A stretch of DNA of 64,000 nt from an uncultured Collinsella sp. GTDB lineage: Bacteria > Actinomycetota > Coriobacteriia > Coriobacteriales > Coriobacteriaceae. A model generated the notes under the pieces. That model saw only the letters and a program-made list of their open reading frames with translations, was not told the DNA's origin and searched no databases. Below are positions 26,500 through 35,385 of this stretch, piece by piece (the first letter of the stretch is position 1; each line of letters begins with the position of its first letter). The position numbers and the translations under genes were made by a program. The DNA is taken from assembly GCA_905197665.1 (NCBI GenBank), contig CAJJZP010000009.1, forward strand, positions 31,187 to 95,186, read 5' to 3'.

Positions 26500-27829
26500 A
26501 GAGATGCCCCATCAGATCGGTGTGATACATGCCCGACAAGAACTCTTCGTTTGCCAGCACGTCGAGCTGAAGCTCACTGTTTTCGCTCACGCCCTCAATC
26601 ACGAGCTCGCCCAGGGCCGAGCGCATCTTGCGAATGGCGCCGTCGCGCGTAGGTGCGCACACGATGAGCTTGCCGAGCATGGAGTCGTAGTACGGCGGAA
26701 CGGCAGCACCGGTAAACATAGCCGAGTCCCAGCGCACGCGCGGACCGCCCGGTACACGCAGCGTGGTGATCGTTCCGCACGACGGAAGGAAGTCCGGCGT
26801 CTCGGCATTGATGCGGCATTCCATGGCATGGTTGCGGACCGGTACGTCCTCCTGCTCAAACGGCAAGGGCTGGCCGGCAGCCACGCGCAGCTGCCACTTA
26901 ACCAGGTCGGTATCGGTCACAAACTCCGTAACCGGATGCTCCACCTGCAAGCGCGTGTTCATTTCCATAAAGTAGAAATTGCCGTCATCTGAGTACAAAA
27001 ACTCGATGGTGCCAGCGCCCTCATAGCCAACGGCACGAGCCAGGTCGCGCGCGGCCTTGTGCATACGGGCACGAATATCATCGCGTCCGTCGAGGCACGG
27101 CGCGGGGCTCTCCTCGATCAGCTTTTGGTTGCGGCGCTGCACCGAGCACTCGCGCTCGCCGAGCGAAAACACATGGCCCTGCTTATCGGCCATAATCTGT
27201 ACCTCAACGTGATGTGCCGGCGCAACGAACTTCTCCATGTAGCACTCGCCGTCGCCAAAAACGGCCTCACCCTCGGCACGCGCCTCGATGAACGCCTTTG
27301 CCGCATCTTCCACGCGCTCGACCTTGCGAATACCGCGACCGCCGCCGCCCGCGCGCGCCTTAATAAGCACGGGGCAGCCGATGCGCTCGGCCTCGGCCGT
27401 TGCTTCCTCGGGGCTTTTGAGCAAATCGCAGCCCGGCACGATGGGCACGCCCGCAGCAGCGGCCGTTCGGCGTGCGGCGTCCTTGTCGCCCATGCTGTCG
27501 ATCACCTCGGCCGAAGGACCGACAAACGCCAGACCGAACTTGTCGCAGTCGCGCACGAAGCTCGCCTTCTCGGAAAAGAAGCCATAGCCGGGATGAATTG
27601 CCTTGGCGCCCGACTTTACGGCACAGGTGAGCACGGCATCGTCGTTGAGGTAGCTCTCGGCAAGACGCGGGCCGCCGATGCAATACGCCTCGTCGGCAAG
27701 CTGCACGTGTAGCGCGTCCGCATCGGCCGTGGAATAAACGGCGACGGTCTTGATGCCCATATCGCGGCACGCGCGGATAACACGGACCGCGACTTCGCCG
27801 CGGTTGGCGATGAGCACTTTGTCGAACAT
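26486..27829 (-). CDS. accC: Biotin carboxylase
   Basis: ATP-dependent carboxylation of AccB-bound biotin. 447 aa from the ATG at 27829 (MFDKVLIANRGEVAVRVIRA), which has AAGGAAGG upstream; an open extension to 27940 overlaps fabZ and is not used. ATP-grasp features KARAGGGGRGIRKV and YMEKFV are present, with MEMNTRLQVEHPVTE. Confidence 0.96.
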   Translation of the reverse strand: MFDKVLIANRGEVAVRVIRACRDMGIKTVAVYSTADADALHVQLADEAYCIGGPRLAESYLNDDAVLTCAVKSGAKAIHPGYGFFSEKASFVRDCDKFGLAFVGPSAEVIDSMGDKDAARRTAAAAGVPIVPGCDLLKSPEEATAEAERIGCPVLIKARAGGGGRGIRKVERVEDAAKAFIEARAEGEAVFGDGECYMEKFVAPAHHVEVQIMADKQGHVFSLGERECSVQRRNQKLIEESPAPCLDGRDDIRARMHKAARDLARAVGYEGAGTIEFLYSDDGNFYFMEMNTRLQVEHPVTEFVTDTDLVKWQLRVAAGQPLPFEQEDVPVRNHAMECRINAETPDFLPSCGTITTLRVPGGPRVRWDSAMFTGAAVPPYYDSMLGKLIVCAPTRDGAIRKMRSALGELVIEGVSENSELQLDVLANEEFLSGMYHTDLMGHLYADE

Positions 27830-27839
27830 GGAGCCTTCC

Positions 27840-28262
27840 TTAACTTTCGTGCATGAGTGCAAAAGACATATCGGCGCGGCAGCAAACCTCACCGTTGACG
27901 CTCGCAGTACCCGTCGCAAAGCGGAACGGCCCGCGCGCACGCGTGATGGAGCACACTAGATCCACCGTGTCGCCCGGGCGCACCGGACGCTTAAAGCGCA
28001 CCTTGTCCAGACTCGTGTAGAACGGCGTCGCGCCGCGCGCCTCCTCATCGCCCATCAGCAGCACGCAGCAGTTCTGGGCGAGCATCTCGCACTGAATCAC
28101 GCCGGGAACGACCGGGTTTCCCGGAAAATGTCCCTGCAAAAAGTACTCGTCGCCTGTAATCGTGATCTTGCCGTGGGCCTCGTCGCCCACCAGCTCGGCT
28201 TCGTCGAGCAAAAGCATCGGCTCGCGATGCGGTAACAGCTTCTTGAGCTCTTCTTTGTTCAT
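27840..28262 (-). CDS. fabZ: 3-hydroxyacyl-ACP dehydratase FabZ
   Basis: Dehydrates 3-hydroxyacyl-ACP to trans-2-enoyl-ACP. Hot-dog fold, 140 aa, with LLPHREPMLLLDEA and the catalytic helix GHFPGNPVVPGVIQCEMLAQ (His and Glu). ATG at 28262 is used; a GTG at 28271 is an alternative three codons upstream. Lies between accB and accC with gaps of about 10 bp. No fabA or separate isomerase gene is in the operon. Confidence 0.95.
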   Translation of the reverse strand: MNKEELKKLLPHREPMLLLDEAELVGDEAHGKITITGDEYFLQGHFPGNPVVPGVIQCEMLAQNCCVLLMGDEEARGATPFYTSLDKVRFKRPVRPGDTVDLVCSITRARGPFRFATGTASVNGEVCCRADMSFALMHES

Positions 28263-28271
28263 GGATATCAC

Positions 28272-28745
28272 CTATCCGATCCTCATGAGGCAGCTGCCAA
28301 ACTCCACGAGGTCGCCGTCGGCCACGCAGATCTCGAGCACCTCACCGTCTGCCTCGGCCGTCACCTCGTTGAGAACCTTCATGGCCTCGATGATGCAGAG
28401 GGTCTCGCCGGCCTTGACCTTGGAGCCCACGCGCACAAATGGCTCGTCGCCCGGCGCAGGGGCAGCATAGAAGACGCCCACCATGGGAGCAGTCACCTCG
28501 GTGCCCTTGGGCTCCGGCGCGGCGGCAGGTGTCTGCGTGGCGGGTTCCGGTGCGGCAGGCGCGACTGTGGGAGCTGCAACTTGAGCGGCCATGGCGCTCG
28601 GCATAGGCATGGGCACGGCAACCGGCTGCGCCACACTCGCGCGCTCGAGTTCGACCGCGGTGCCATCGGGCTCCTCAACACGTACGCGCGTAAGGCCGCG
28701 GTCCTCCATCACATCGGCTATCTCGGCAAGTCTTTTGGAATCCAT
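28272..28745 (-). CDS. accB: Biotin carboxyl carrier protein
   Basis: Carries the biotin of acetyl-CoA carboxylase, 157 aa. A short N-terminal domain, a long Ala/Pro-rich flexible linker (about residues 36-80) and the biotinyl domain with IEAMKVLNEV, where the lysine is biotinylated. BirA for this lysine is encoded at the other end of the operon. Confidence 0.96.
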   Translation of the reverse strand: MDSKRLAEIADVMEDRGLTRVRVEEPDGTAVELERASVAQPVAVPMPMPSAMAAQVAAPTVAPAAPEPATQTPAAAPEPKGTEVTAPMVGVFYAAPAPGDEPFVRVGSKVKAGETLCIIEAMKVLNEVTAEADGEVLEICVADGDLVEFGSCLMRIG

Positions 28746-28748
28746 GCT

Positions 28749-29996
28749 CTAGCTCCTCGTATATCTACGCAGCGCGATGGCGGCGTTGTGCCCGCCAAAG
28801 CCCAGGTTGGTCGAAAGCGCCCAGGTAAGGTCGGCGCGAACCGCTCTATTAGGCGTGTAATCAAGATCGCAGGCGGGATCGGGCGTGTGGTAGTTAATGG
28901 TCGGGGGCACCACGCCCTGCTCGAGCGCCATGGCACAGGCCATGACCTCGATGGCACCCGTGGCACCGATCATGTGCCCGGTCATCGACTTGGTCGACGA
29001 GACGTGCGCGGCGCGTGCCGCGTCCTCGCCGAGCGCCCGCTTAATGCCCGCCGTCTCGGACGAATCATTAAGCTTGGTCGAGGTGCCGTGGGCATTGATG
29101 TAGAGACCCTCGGAAGGCTTGACGTCGCCCTCGGCCACCGCCAGCGATATCGCGCGGGCAATGCCGGCAGCCTCGGGATCGGGACTCGTGATGTGATAAG
29201 CATCATCGGTGTTGCCGTAGCCCAGGACCTCGGCATAAATGTGCGCACCGCGCGCCTGCGCATGTTCCATGCTCTCGAGTACCAGCACGCAGGCGCCCTC
29301 GCCCATCACAAAGCCGTCGCGGTCTGCATCGAACGGGCGGCAAGCCGTCGCAGGATCGGGGTTGGTGGTCAATGCGCGGCAGGACGTAAAGCCTGCAACG
29401 GCATCGGGGATAATGGCCGCCTCGGCGCCGCCCGCGAGGATCGCGTCGGCATAGCCGTGCTTGATGGCGCGGAACGCCTCGCCCACCGCATGGGCCGAGG
29501 TCGCGCAAGCAGTCACGACTGGCAGGGTCGGTCCCTTTGCCTTGTGGCGGATCGCGATATTGCCCGAAGCCATGTTGGGGATCATCATCGCAATCATATA
29601 GGGCGCTGCGCGGCGAGGTCCACGATCGGCGATCGTGTGGACGTTGTCGACGAGCGTCGTCATGCCGCCCACGCCCGAGCCCACGTAGACGCCCAGGCGC
29701 TCACGATCGATGGCGCCTTCGACATCAAAGCCCGCATCGTGCATTGCCTCGTCCGAAGCCGCCATCGCAAACTGAACGCAGGGGTCGAGATGCTTGGCGT
29801 CACGCTTGCCAAAGTACTCGTTGCCGTCAAAGCCCTTGACTTCGGCCGCCACCTTGACGGTAAACGCATCGGTATCGAAGTGCGTGATCGGGCCGATGCC
29901 ACAGGTCCCGGCGCACATGGCCGCCCAGGTGGCAAGCGCGGTGTTGCCGAGCGGCGATACGGCACCGATGCCGGTGATTGCAACTCTCTGTTCCAT
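28749..29996 (-). CDS. fabF: 3-oxoacyl-ACP synthase II FabF
   Basis: Elongating condensing enzyme, 415 aa. Cys-His-His triad in VTACATSAHAVGEA, NAHGTSTKLND and KSMTGHMIGATG. ATG at 29996 (MEQRVAITGIGAVSPLG) has AGGAG at suitable spacing; the ATG one codon upstream is also possible. Confidence 0.95.
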   Translation of the reverse strand: MEQRVAITGIGAVSPLGNTALATWAAMCAGTCGIGPITHFDTDAFTVKVAAEVKGFDGNEYFGKRDAKHLDPCVQFAMAASDEAMHDAGFDVEGAIDRERLGVYVGSGVGGMTTLVDNVHTIADRGPRRAAPYMIAMMIPNMASGNIAIRHKAKGPTLPVVTACATSAHAVGEAFRAIKHGYADAILAGGAEAAIIPDAVAGFTSCRALTTNPDPATACRPFDADRDGFVMGEGACVLVLESMEHAQARGAHIYAEVLGYGNTDDAYHITSPDPEAAGIARAISLAVAEGDVKPSEGLYINAHGTSTKLNDSSETAGIKRALGEDAARAAHVSSTKSMTGHMIGATGAIEVMACAMALEQGVVPPTINYHTPDPACDLDYTPNRAVRADLTWALSTNLGFGGHNAAIALRRYTRS

Positions 29997-30035
29997 CATG
30001 GTCTCCTCATCCAAGCCGTTCTTCGGCCCTGGTTT

Positions 30036-30809
30036 CTACATCGCCATTCCGCCGTCGACGCGCACGACCTCGCCCGTAATGTAAGCAGCCGCATCGCTCG
30101 CTAAAAAGCGCACCACGCCGGCCACTTCCTCGGGACGTGCCATGCGCTTAAGGGGAATCTGTTCCTCGGTTGCTGTACGCACCTTCTCCGAGAGCTTTGC
30201 CGTCATATCTGTCTCGACAAACCCGGGGGCGACCGCGTTCGCTCGTACGCCACGAGGCGCAAGCTCGCGCGCCACCGCCTTGGTAAGCCCTATCACGCCT
30301 GCCTTGGAAGCAGCGTAGTTGGCTTGCCCGGCATTGCCCATCAGGCCCACGACCGAGCTCATGTTGACGACGCAACCGCCGCGCTGGCGCATAAAGGTCT
30401 TGGTGAGCGCGCGCGTCATATTGAATGTTCCCTTGAGATTGACATCGAGCACGCGATCGAATGCGTCATCGCCCATGCGTATGAGCAGGCCATCGCGGGT
30501 GATGCCGGCGTTGTTGACGAGCGCCCAAATGGAACCAAAGTCGTTGAGGACCGCTTCCACGCACGCGTTGACGGCAGCGGGATCGGTCACGTCGCATTGA
30601 TATGCGCGTGCCGTGGCGCCAACCGCCTCACAGGCTTCGCACGTCTTGCGCGCCGCATCGACGCTGCCGGCATAGACGACGGCGATATCAAAGCCGTCCT
30701 CCGCCAGACCGACAGCGCAGGCGCGGCCGATACCCCGCGAGCCGCCCGTGACCAGTGCCACGCGACGTGAGTCGTTGCGCTCGAGCGCGCCGTTGTTCAA
30801 GTTGCCCAT
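30036..30809 (-). CDS. fabG: 3-oxoacyl-ACP reductase FabG
   Basis: NADPH-dependent reductase, 257 aa. Rossmann motif TGGSRGIGRA, NNAG, and the Ser-Tyr-Lys set (NMSSVVG, YAASKAGV). The N-terminal ~15 residues before the Rossmann strand are longer than usual. AAAGGA precedes the ATG at 30809. Confidence 0.95.
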   Translation of the reverse strand: MGNLNNGALERNDSRRVALVTGGSRGIGRACAVGLAEDGFDIAVVYAGSVDAARKTCEACEAVGATARAYQCDVTDPAAVNACVEAVLNDFGSIWALVNNAGITRDGLLIRMGDDAFDRVLDVNLKGTFNMTRALTKTFMRQRGGCVVNMSSVVGLMGNAGQANYAASKAGVIGLTKAVARELAPRGVRANAVAPGFVETDMTAKLSEKVRTATEEQIPLKRMARPEEVAGVVRFLASDAAAYITGEVVRVDGGMAM

Positions 30810-30839
30810 GTCATTCCTTTCGGGTTACAGCCCTGTGGA

Positions 30840-31766
30840 CTATGCGAGCTCGTCGGCAATAGCTGCGACCTGCTCGGCCGTTTCGCACGAATACACGCGA
30901 ACGTCGCTCAGCGTACGCTTGACCAGGCCCGACAGCGTTTTGCCAGGGCCGACCTCAATAAACGTGTCGATGCCCTGATTCTGCAGAGTATGCAGCGTGT
31001 CGACCCAGCGCACGGCATGACTCACCTGGTTGGCCAGCATCTCCGCTGCCGCCTGCGGGTCGGCCGGATAGGGCGCCGCTGTCATATTTGCCATAACAGG
31101 AATCAGCAGCGGGGACGGCGCGTGACCGGCCTCGATATATGCAGCAAGGCCACAGGTCGCCTCGGCCATATAGGGGCTATGAAATGCGCCCGACACCGCG
31201 ACTTTCATAGCGCGGCCGCCAGCCTCTTTTACTAGGACGTCGAGCTCCTGCAGCGCCTCGGGCGCTCCGGCAACAACCGTCTGCTGCGGACTGTTGTAGT
31301 TGACCGGCCAGCAGTCCTCGCCGGCCTGTTTTGCCAGGTTCTCGACTTGCGCCGCATCGAGCTTGATGACGGCGCGCATGCCGCCCGGATGGCGCTCGGC
31401 AGCCGCGGCCATCAGCGCCGCGCGCTCGCACACGAGCTCAAAGCCCGCTCGCGTATCGAACGCCCCCGCAAAGGTGAGCGCGGCGACCTCGCCAAGCGAA
31501 AAACCCGCACAGGCGGCAGGTACCACGCCGCGCTCACGCAGGGCGACAGCCGCTGCCAGATCGTGAACGAACACGCACGGCTGCGTGTTCTCGGTCTGCG
31601 AGAGTTCCTCCTTGGAGGCGCTTCGGCACTGCTCACTGGTCCCCGGGCGCACCTCGTCGGCAATGGCGAACACCTCGGCGGCGGCCGGCGATGCCTCGAT
31701 CAGGTCGACGCCCATCGCGGGGTGCTGGGCGCCCTGGCCGGCAAACAGAAACGCTACGCCACCCAT
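30840..31766 (-). CDS. fabD: Malonyl-CoA:ACP transacylase FabD
   Basis: Loads malonate onto ACP. GQGAQHPAMG at the start, nucleophile GFSLGEV (Ser) and the later SGAFHSPYM with the catalytic histidine. About 308 aa. ATG at 31766 overlaps the fabK end (31754) by 13 bases; a GTG at 31772 is an alternative. Confidence 0.94.
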   Translation of the reverse strand: MGGVAFLFAGQGAQHPAMGVDLIEASPAAAEVFAIADEVRPGTSEQCRSASKEELSQTENTQPCVFVHDLAAAVALRERGVVPAACAGFSLGEVAALTFAGAFDTRAGFELVCERAALMAAAAERHPGGMRAVIKLDAAQVENLAKQAGEDCWPVNYNSPQQTVVAGAPEALQELDVLVKEAGGRAMKVAVSGAFHSPYMAEATCGLAAYIEAGHAPSPLLIPVMANMTAAPYPADPQAAAEMLANQVSHAVRWVDTLHTLQNQGIDTFIEVGPGKTLSGLVKRTLSDVRVYSCETAEQVAAIADELA

Positions 31767-32698
31767 GCGCACGCACCCTTCAGGACGTGCTCGGCGCCAT
31801 CGACCAGGTCGTCAACGATTTCACGTGCACTTTGGCGCTCGTTGACCATGCCGGCAATCTGTCCACACAAAAACGAGCCCTCTTCGTAATTGCCGTCCTT
31901 GGCGGCCTTGCGAAGGGCGCCCGTGCCCATGGCCCCGAGCTCCTCGACGCTTACGCCCGCCGCCTCGCTCTTGGCGTAGGCGTTGGTGAAGGGGCTCTTG
32001 AGGGCACGCACCGGGTGTCCCGTCGAGCGGCCGGTCGCACGCGTCGAGGTGTCGTTGGCCTTCAGGACCATCTCCTTGTACTGCTCCGATACGGTGCACT
32101 CATCTGCGATCAGAAAGCGCGTACCCACCTGCACGCCGGCGGCGCCCAGCATAAAGGCGGCCGCCACGCCGCGGCCATCGGCGATACCGCCAGCCGCAAC
32201 CACGGGAATATCGACCGCATCGACAACCTGCGGCACCAGTGCCATCGTCGAGGTCTCGCCAATATGGCCGCCTGATTCGGTACCCTCGGCAACCACGGCA
32301 GTGGCTCCACGACGCGCCACGAGGCGCGCCAGCGCCACCGAGGCAACGACCGGGATAACCTTGATGCCCGCCTCGTTCCACGCCTTCATGTACTTGGTGG
32401 GATTGCCGGCACCCGTCACGACGACCGGCACCCGCTCGTCAATCACGACCCGCGCGACCTCGTCGGCAAACGGGCTCATGAGCATGACGTTGACGCCAAA
32501 GGGCTTATCCGTCCTGGCGCGCAGCTCATGAATCTGGTCGCGCAGCCAGTTGGCGTCGGCGTTCATGGCCGCGATAATCCCTAAGCCGCCCGCCTCGGAC
32601 ACTGCGGACGCCAGCGAGGCGTCGGCGATCCAGGCCATACCGCCCTGGAACACGGGCTTTTCGATGCCGAGCAGATCGCAGAGAGGAGTCTTGAGCAT
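31754..32698 (-). CDS. fabK: Enoyl-ACP reductase FabK (FMN type)
   Basis: Reduces trans-2-enoyl-ACP. Nitronate-monooxygenase-like TIM barrel, 314 aa: KPVFQGGMAWIAD, VTGAGNPTKYM, ESGGHIG, VVAAGGIADGRG and LGAAGVQVGTRF (FMN phosphate loop). No fabI-type gene is in the operon. FabK enzymes are known to be insensitive to triclosan, so resistance by this route is expected. Confidence 0.94.
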   Translation of the reverse strand: MLKTPLCDLLGIEKPVFQGGMAWIADASLASAVSEAGGLGIIAAMNADANWLRDQIHELRARTDKPFGVNVMLMSPFADEVARVVIDERVPVVVTGAGNPTKYMKAWNEAGIKVIPVVASVALARLVARRGATAVVAEGTESGGHIGETSTMALVPQVVDAVDIPVVAAGGIADGRGVAAAFMLGAAGVQVGTRFLIADECTVSEQYKEMVLKANDTSTRATGRSTGHPVRALKSPFTNAYAKSEAAGVSVEELGAMGTGALRKAAKDGNYEEGSFLCGQIAGMVNERQSAREIVDDLVDGAEHVLKGACAWVA

Positions 32699-32700
32699 CT

Positions 32701-32937
32701 CTACTTCTCCAATGCCGCCTCGACCGTATCGGCGAACTCGCCGACCGTCTTGGGGTTCTCCTCGGTATCGAGCTGGATGCCAAACTCGTCCTCAACGGCG
32801 ACGAGGATCTCGACGGTGCCCAGACTGTCGAGACCAATCTCCTCGAGCGTGGACTCGGGCTTCATCTCGACGTCGTCAAGACCGGCGGTCTCGCGGATAA
32901 CATCGCAAACGCGCTCGAAGGTCTTCTGATCTGCCAT
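32701..32937 (-). CDS. acpP: Acyl carrier protein
   Basis: Carries growing acyl chains on phosphopantetheine. 78 aa with the GLDSLGTVE attachment site (Ser38), acidic throughout. Two bases separate its stop from the fabK start; fabH is upstream. Confidence 0.96.
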   Translation of the reverse strand: MADQKTFERVCDVIRETAGLDDVEMKPESTLEEIGLDSLGTVEILVAVEDEFGIQLDTEENPKTVGEFADTVEAALEK

Positions 32938-32989
32938 GGTAGTTCTCCTTTGTTTGTGCCCTAGGGGCGTTTTTATTTCCTATGTGCAA

Positions 32990-33949
32990 CTACTTCCAAC
33001 GAAGTAGATAGCCACCTATATCCAGACCGGCGCCAAATCCAACGAGGGTGATGGTGTCGCCCGTGTGAAGTGCACCGGCGTTTGCCAGCCGGTCGAGGGC
33101 AAGCGGAATGCATGCGCTCGAAATGTTGCCGGTCTCGCGCAGCGTTCGAACCACGCGCTTGTCTGGCACACCGAGGCGCTTGACCGCCTGACTCAGGATT
33201 CGTTCGTTAGCCTGATGGAATACAAAATGGTCGATGTCCTCGACCGAAATGCCCGCATCGCTCGCAAGCTTATGGACCGTGTCGCAAATCGCGTTGACGC
33301 CGAACTTGAACACGCGGCGGCCATTCATGGACAGCACGCTCTCGCTATCTGCGGAGGCCTTAAACGGCGAGGTGCCGACCAGACCGGGAACGCACAACGT
33401 CTCGACGTCGGGCGCCGTCGAAAGCTCAACGGCAAGGGGGCTGTCTCCCCCAGCCTCAATCACCGCGGCGCCTGCCCCATCGCCAAAGAGCACACAGGTG
33501 GCGCGGTCGGTCCAGTCGAGCGCGCGCGTCATCTGCTCGGCGGCAACGACAAGCACATGCTTGGCTCGTCCTCGGGCGATATAGCCCTCGGCAACATCGA
33601 GCGCAAATACGAAGCCGGCGCAGGCAGCCGAGACATCGAAGGCAGGGCACGTCGCGCCCAGTCGCTCAGCAACGGCACACGCCTCGGCGGGAACAAGGTG
33701 GTCACCCGTCGTCGTCGAGCAGACGATCAGATCCAACTGGCTCGCGTCGATTCCGGACACCTGAAGTGCCCGCTCGCTCGCCGCTACGGCAAGGTCGTCA
33801 AGTGACTCGGTGGTGCAGACGTGGCGACTCTTAATACCTGTGCGGGTAAAAATCCACTCATCCGAGGTATCGAGGAACTCGGACAGCTCGTCATTGGAAA
33901 CACTGCGCTTAGGAAGCGCCGAGCCTGTTCCAAGAATCGTGAAACCCAT
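32990..33949 (-). CDS. fabH: 3-oxoacyl-ACP synthase III FabH
   Basis: Initiates fatty acid synthesis from acyl-CoA and malonyl-ACP. 319 aa from the ATG at 33949 (MGFTILGTGSALP), which has an ideal AAAGGAGG site; an open extension to 34096 crosses the operator region and is rejected. Triad: Cys in VSAACAGFVFAL, His in VFHQANERI, Asn in TGNISSACIPLAL. First gene of the operon. Confidence 0.95.
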   Translation of the reverse strand: MGFTILGTGSALPKRSVSNDELSEFLDTSDEWIFTRTGIKSRHVCTTESLDDLAVAASERALQVSGIDASQLDLIVCSTTTGDHLVPAEACAVAERLGATCPAFDVSAACAGFVFALDVAEGYIARGRAKHVLVVAAEQMTRALDWTDRATCVLFGDGAGAAVIEAGGDSPLAVELSTAPDVETLCVPGLVGTSPFKASADSESVLSMNGRRVFKFGVNAICDTVHKLASDAGISVEDIDHFVFHQANERILSQAVKRLGVPDKRVVRTLRETGNISSACIPLALDRLANAGALHTGDTITLVGFGAGLDIGGYLLRWK

Positions 33950-33965
33950 CACTAACCTCCTTTGA

Positions 33966-34034
33966 GTTGTTGACGTGTTTACATCGACCAAGAGAGGATA
34001 GCGCATTTCAGTCGTTGTTAACGTGTTAACATTA
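33966..34034 (-). promoter_or_regulatory. Promoter and two matching operator-like sites of the fabH operon
   Basis: GTTGACGTGTTTAC at 33969-33982 and GTTAACGTGTTAAC at 34017-34030 lie within 19-bp matching stretches (17 of 19 identical) whose starts are 48 bp apart. Each is a near-palindrome. A -10-like TATCCT (33995-34000, minus strand) lies between them and site 2 would cover the -35. No candidate regulator gene is adjacent; BirA here has no DNA-binding domain. A dedicated regulator of fatty acid synthesis is inferred. Confidence 0.65.
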
Positions 34035-34123
34035 AATTGTCCAAATGCGACAAAGGCTTCACATTGTGTCTCTCTCGACACCATTGCGTTATTCACTTAT
34101 TCATTAAGGAGGTAGCAGCCGTT

Positions 34124-34900
34124 ATGGATGCCAAATTAACGATAGTCGACGTAACCGGATCGACCAACGATGACCTGCTCGAAGCAGGAAAACAGGGAGC
34201 GCCGCACGGCACAGGACTTGCCGCCCGGGCTCAGACAGCAGGACGCGGCCGGCGCGGCCACAAGTGGGATTCAACCGCCGGCAACCTATTGCTTTCGATT
34301 GTCCTGCGTCCATGCGTTAATCCTGCGAAGTACTCTGGTCTTGCTGCCGTCAGCGGCCTAGCGGTGCTCGAGGCGCTCGAAAAACAGGGTCTTGCAAACG
34401 AGATTGGCCTCAAATGGCCCAACGACCTGGTCGCGCGTGGACGCAAACTCGGCGGCATTCTGGTCGAGGCCGCACGCGATAACGAAGGCAAACCTTTCGC
34501 CGTCTGTGGCATTGGTGTCAATGTGAACTATGCGCCCCAAAAGGTGCCCGATGGCGGCCTGGCGGCAATTGGCCTCTCGGACCTCAACGAGAGCGTTCCC
34601 GCCGTCGACATGCTCCTCGATGAGGTCTATCACGCAGTTATAGACGCTGTAGATGCCTGGGCAGAGCGCCCCAACGCCAAGGAAGAAGACGCCGGTCCGC
34701 TCGCGCCCGTCCGCGACGAATATATCGCTCACCTCAATTGGATTGGGAAGCACGTTATCGCCCGCTCCCCCGCTGGAGACGAACTGGCACGCGGCATCTT
34801 TAAAACCGTCGATGCCTTTGGTCGCGCGTGCATCGAAACAGAAGACGGCTTGCGATCCTTCCATTTTGAGGAGGCGTCATTGCGCCCCTTGAGTGAGTAG
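34124..34900 (+). CDS. birA: Biotin-[acetyl-CoA-carboxylase] ligase, monofunctional
   Basis: Attaches biotin to AccB. 258 aa from the ATG at 34124 (MDAKLTIVDVTGSTNDDL), with AAGGAGG 11 bases upstream. The biotin-binding loop GRGRRGHKWDS and KWPNDL are present, and a C-terminal SH3-like domain follows. The N-terminal winged HTH of E. coli BirA is absent, so it is not a repressor. Divergent from the operon whose AccB product it modifies. Confidence 0.94.
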   Translation: MDAKLTIVDVTGSTNDDLLEAGKQGAPHGTGLAARAQTAGRGRRGHKWDSTAGNLLLSIVLRPCVNPAKYSGLAAVSGLAVLEALEKQGLANEIGLKWPNDLVARGRKLGGILVEAARDNEGKPFAVCGIGVNVNYAPQKVPDGGLAAIGLSDLNESVPAVDMLLDEVYHAVIDAVDAWAERPNAKEEDAGPLAPVRDEYIAHLNWIGKHVIARSPAGDELARGIFKTVDAFGRACIETEDGLRSFHFEEASLRPLSE

Positions 34901-34962
34901 GTCGCCACAGCCAGCCGTTCGGCAGCCTTACCCGGCGATCCAAACCCATCATGCCAAACAAA

Positions 34963-34995
34963 AGAGCCCCGCTGCCGTAATGACAGCGGGGCTCT
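34963..34995. terminator. Bidirectional terminator between birA and rpsJ
   Basis: A perfect 12-bp stem (AGAGCCCCGCTG and complement) with a 9-base loop. On the minus strand it is followed by TTTTGTTT, so it is a strong terminator for the rpsL-rpsG-fusA-rpsJ run; on the plus strand it can also stop birA. Confidence 0.85.
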
Positions 34996-35016
34996 GTAAG
35001 CTATGAGCGATATCGC

Positions 35017-35325
35017 TTAGAGCTTGATGTCGATGTCGACGCCAGCGGGGAGGTCGAGACGCATGAGCGAATCAACGGTGCCCGAGGTGGGGTCGAGGAT
35101 GTCGATGAGGCGCTTGTGGGTGCGCATCTCGAACTGCTCACGGGAGTCCTTGTTCACGTGCGGCGAGCGGATAACCGTGTACAGGTTGCGCTCGGTGGGC
35201 AGGGGGACAGGACCGGAAACGCGAGCACCGGTCTTCTGAGCGGTCTCGACGATGAGCTTCGCGGACTGATCGACGACCTCGTGATCATAGCCCTTGAGGC
35301 GAATGCGGATCTTCTGGGTAGCCAA
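35017..35325 (-). CDS. rpsJ: 30S ribosomal protein S10
   Basis: Also the NusE transcription factor. 102 aa, [18 protein letters not shown] and the tRNA-site loop [20 protein letters not shown] segment ([14 protein letters not shown]). It follows fusA directly with tuf missing, and a terminator follows it. In many bacteria rplC is next, here it is at 10318-10938. Confidence 0.97.
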   Translation of the reverse strand: MATQKIRIRLKGYDHEVVDQSAKLIVETAQKTGARVSGPVPLPTERNLYTVIRSPHVNKDSREQFEMRTHKRLIDILDPTSGTVDSLMRLDLPAGVDIDIKL

Positions 35326-35385
35326 CTTAAACCTCCAAAGAGTGCGAGAGATGTTCTCGCGGATTACGTAACAGGGAGCTCGAAC

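Noticed and set aside
34014..34032. BirA operator at the fabH-birA intergenic sites
   Set aside because: The encoded BirA lacks the N-terminal DNA-binding domain, so it cannot be the regulator.
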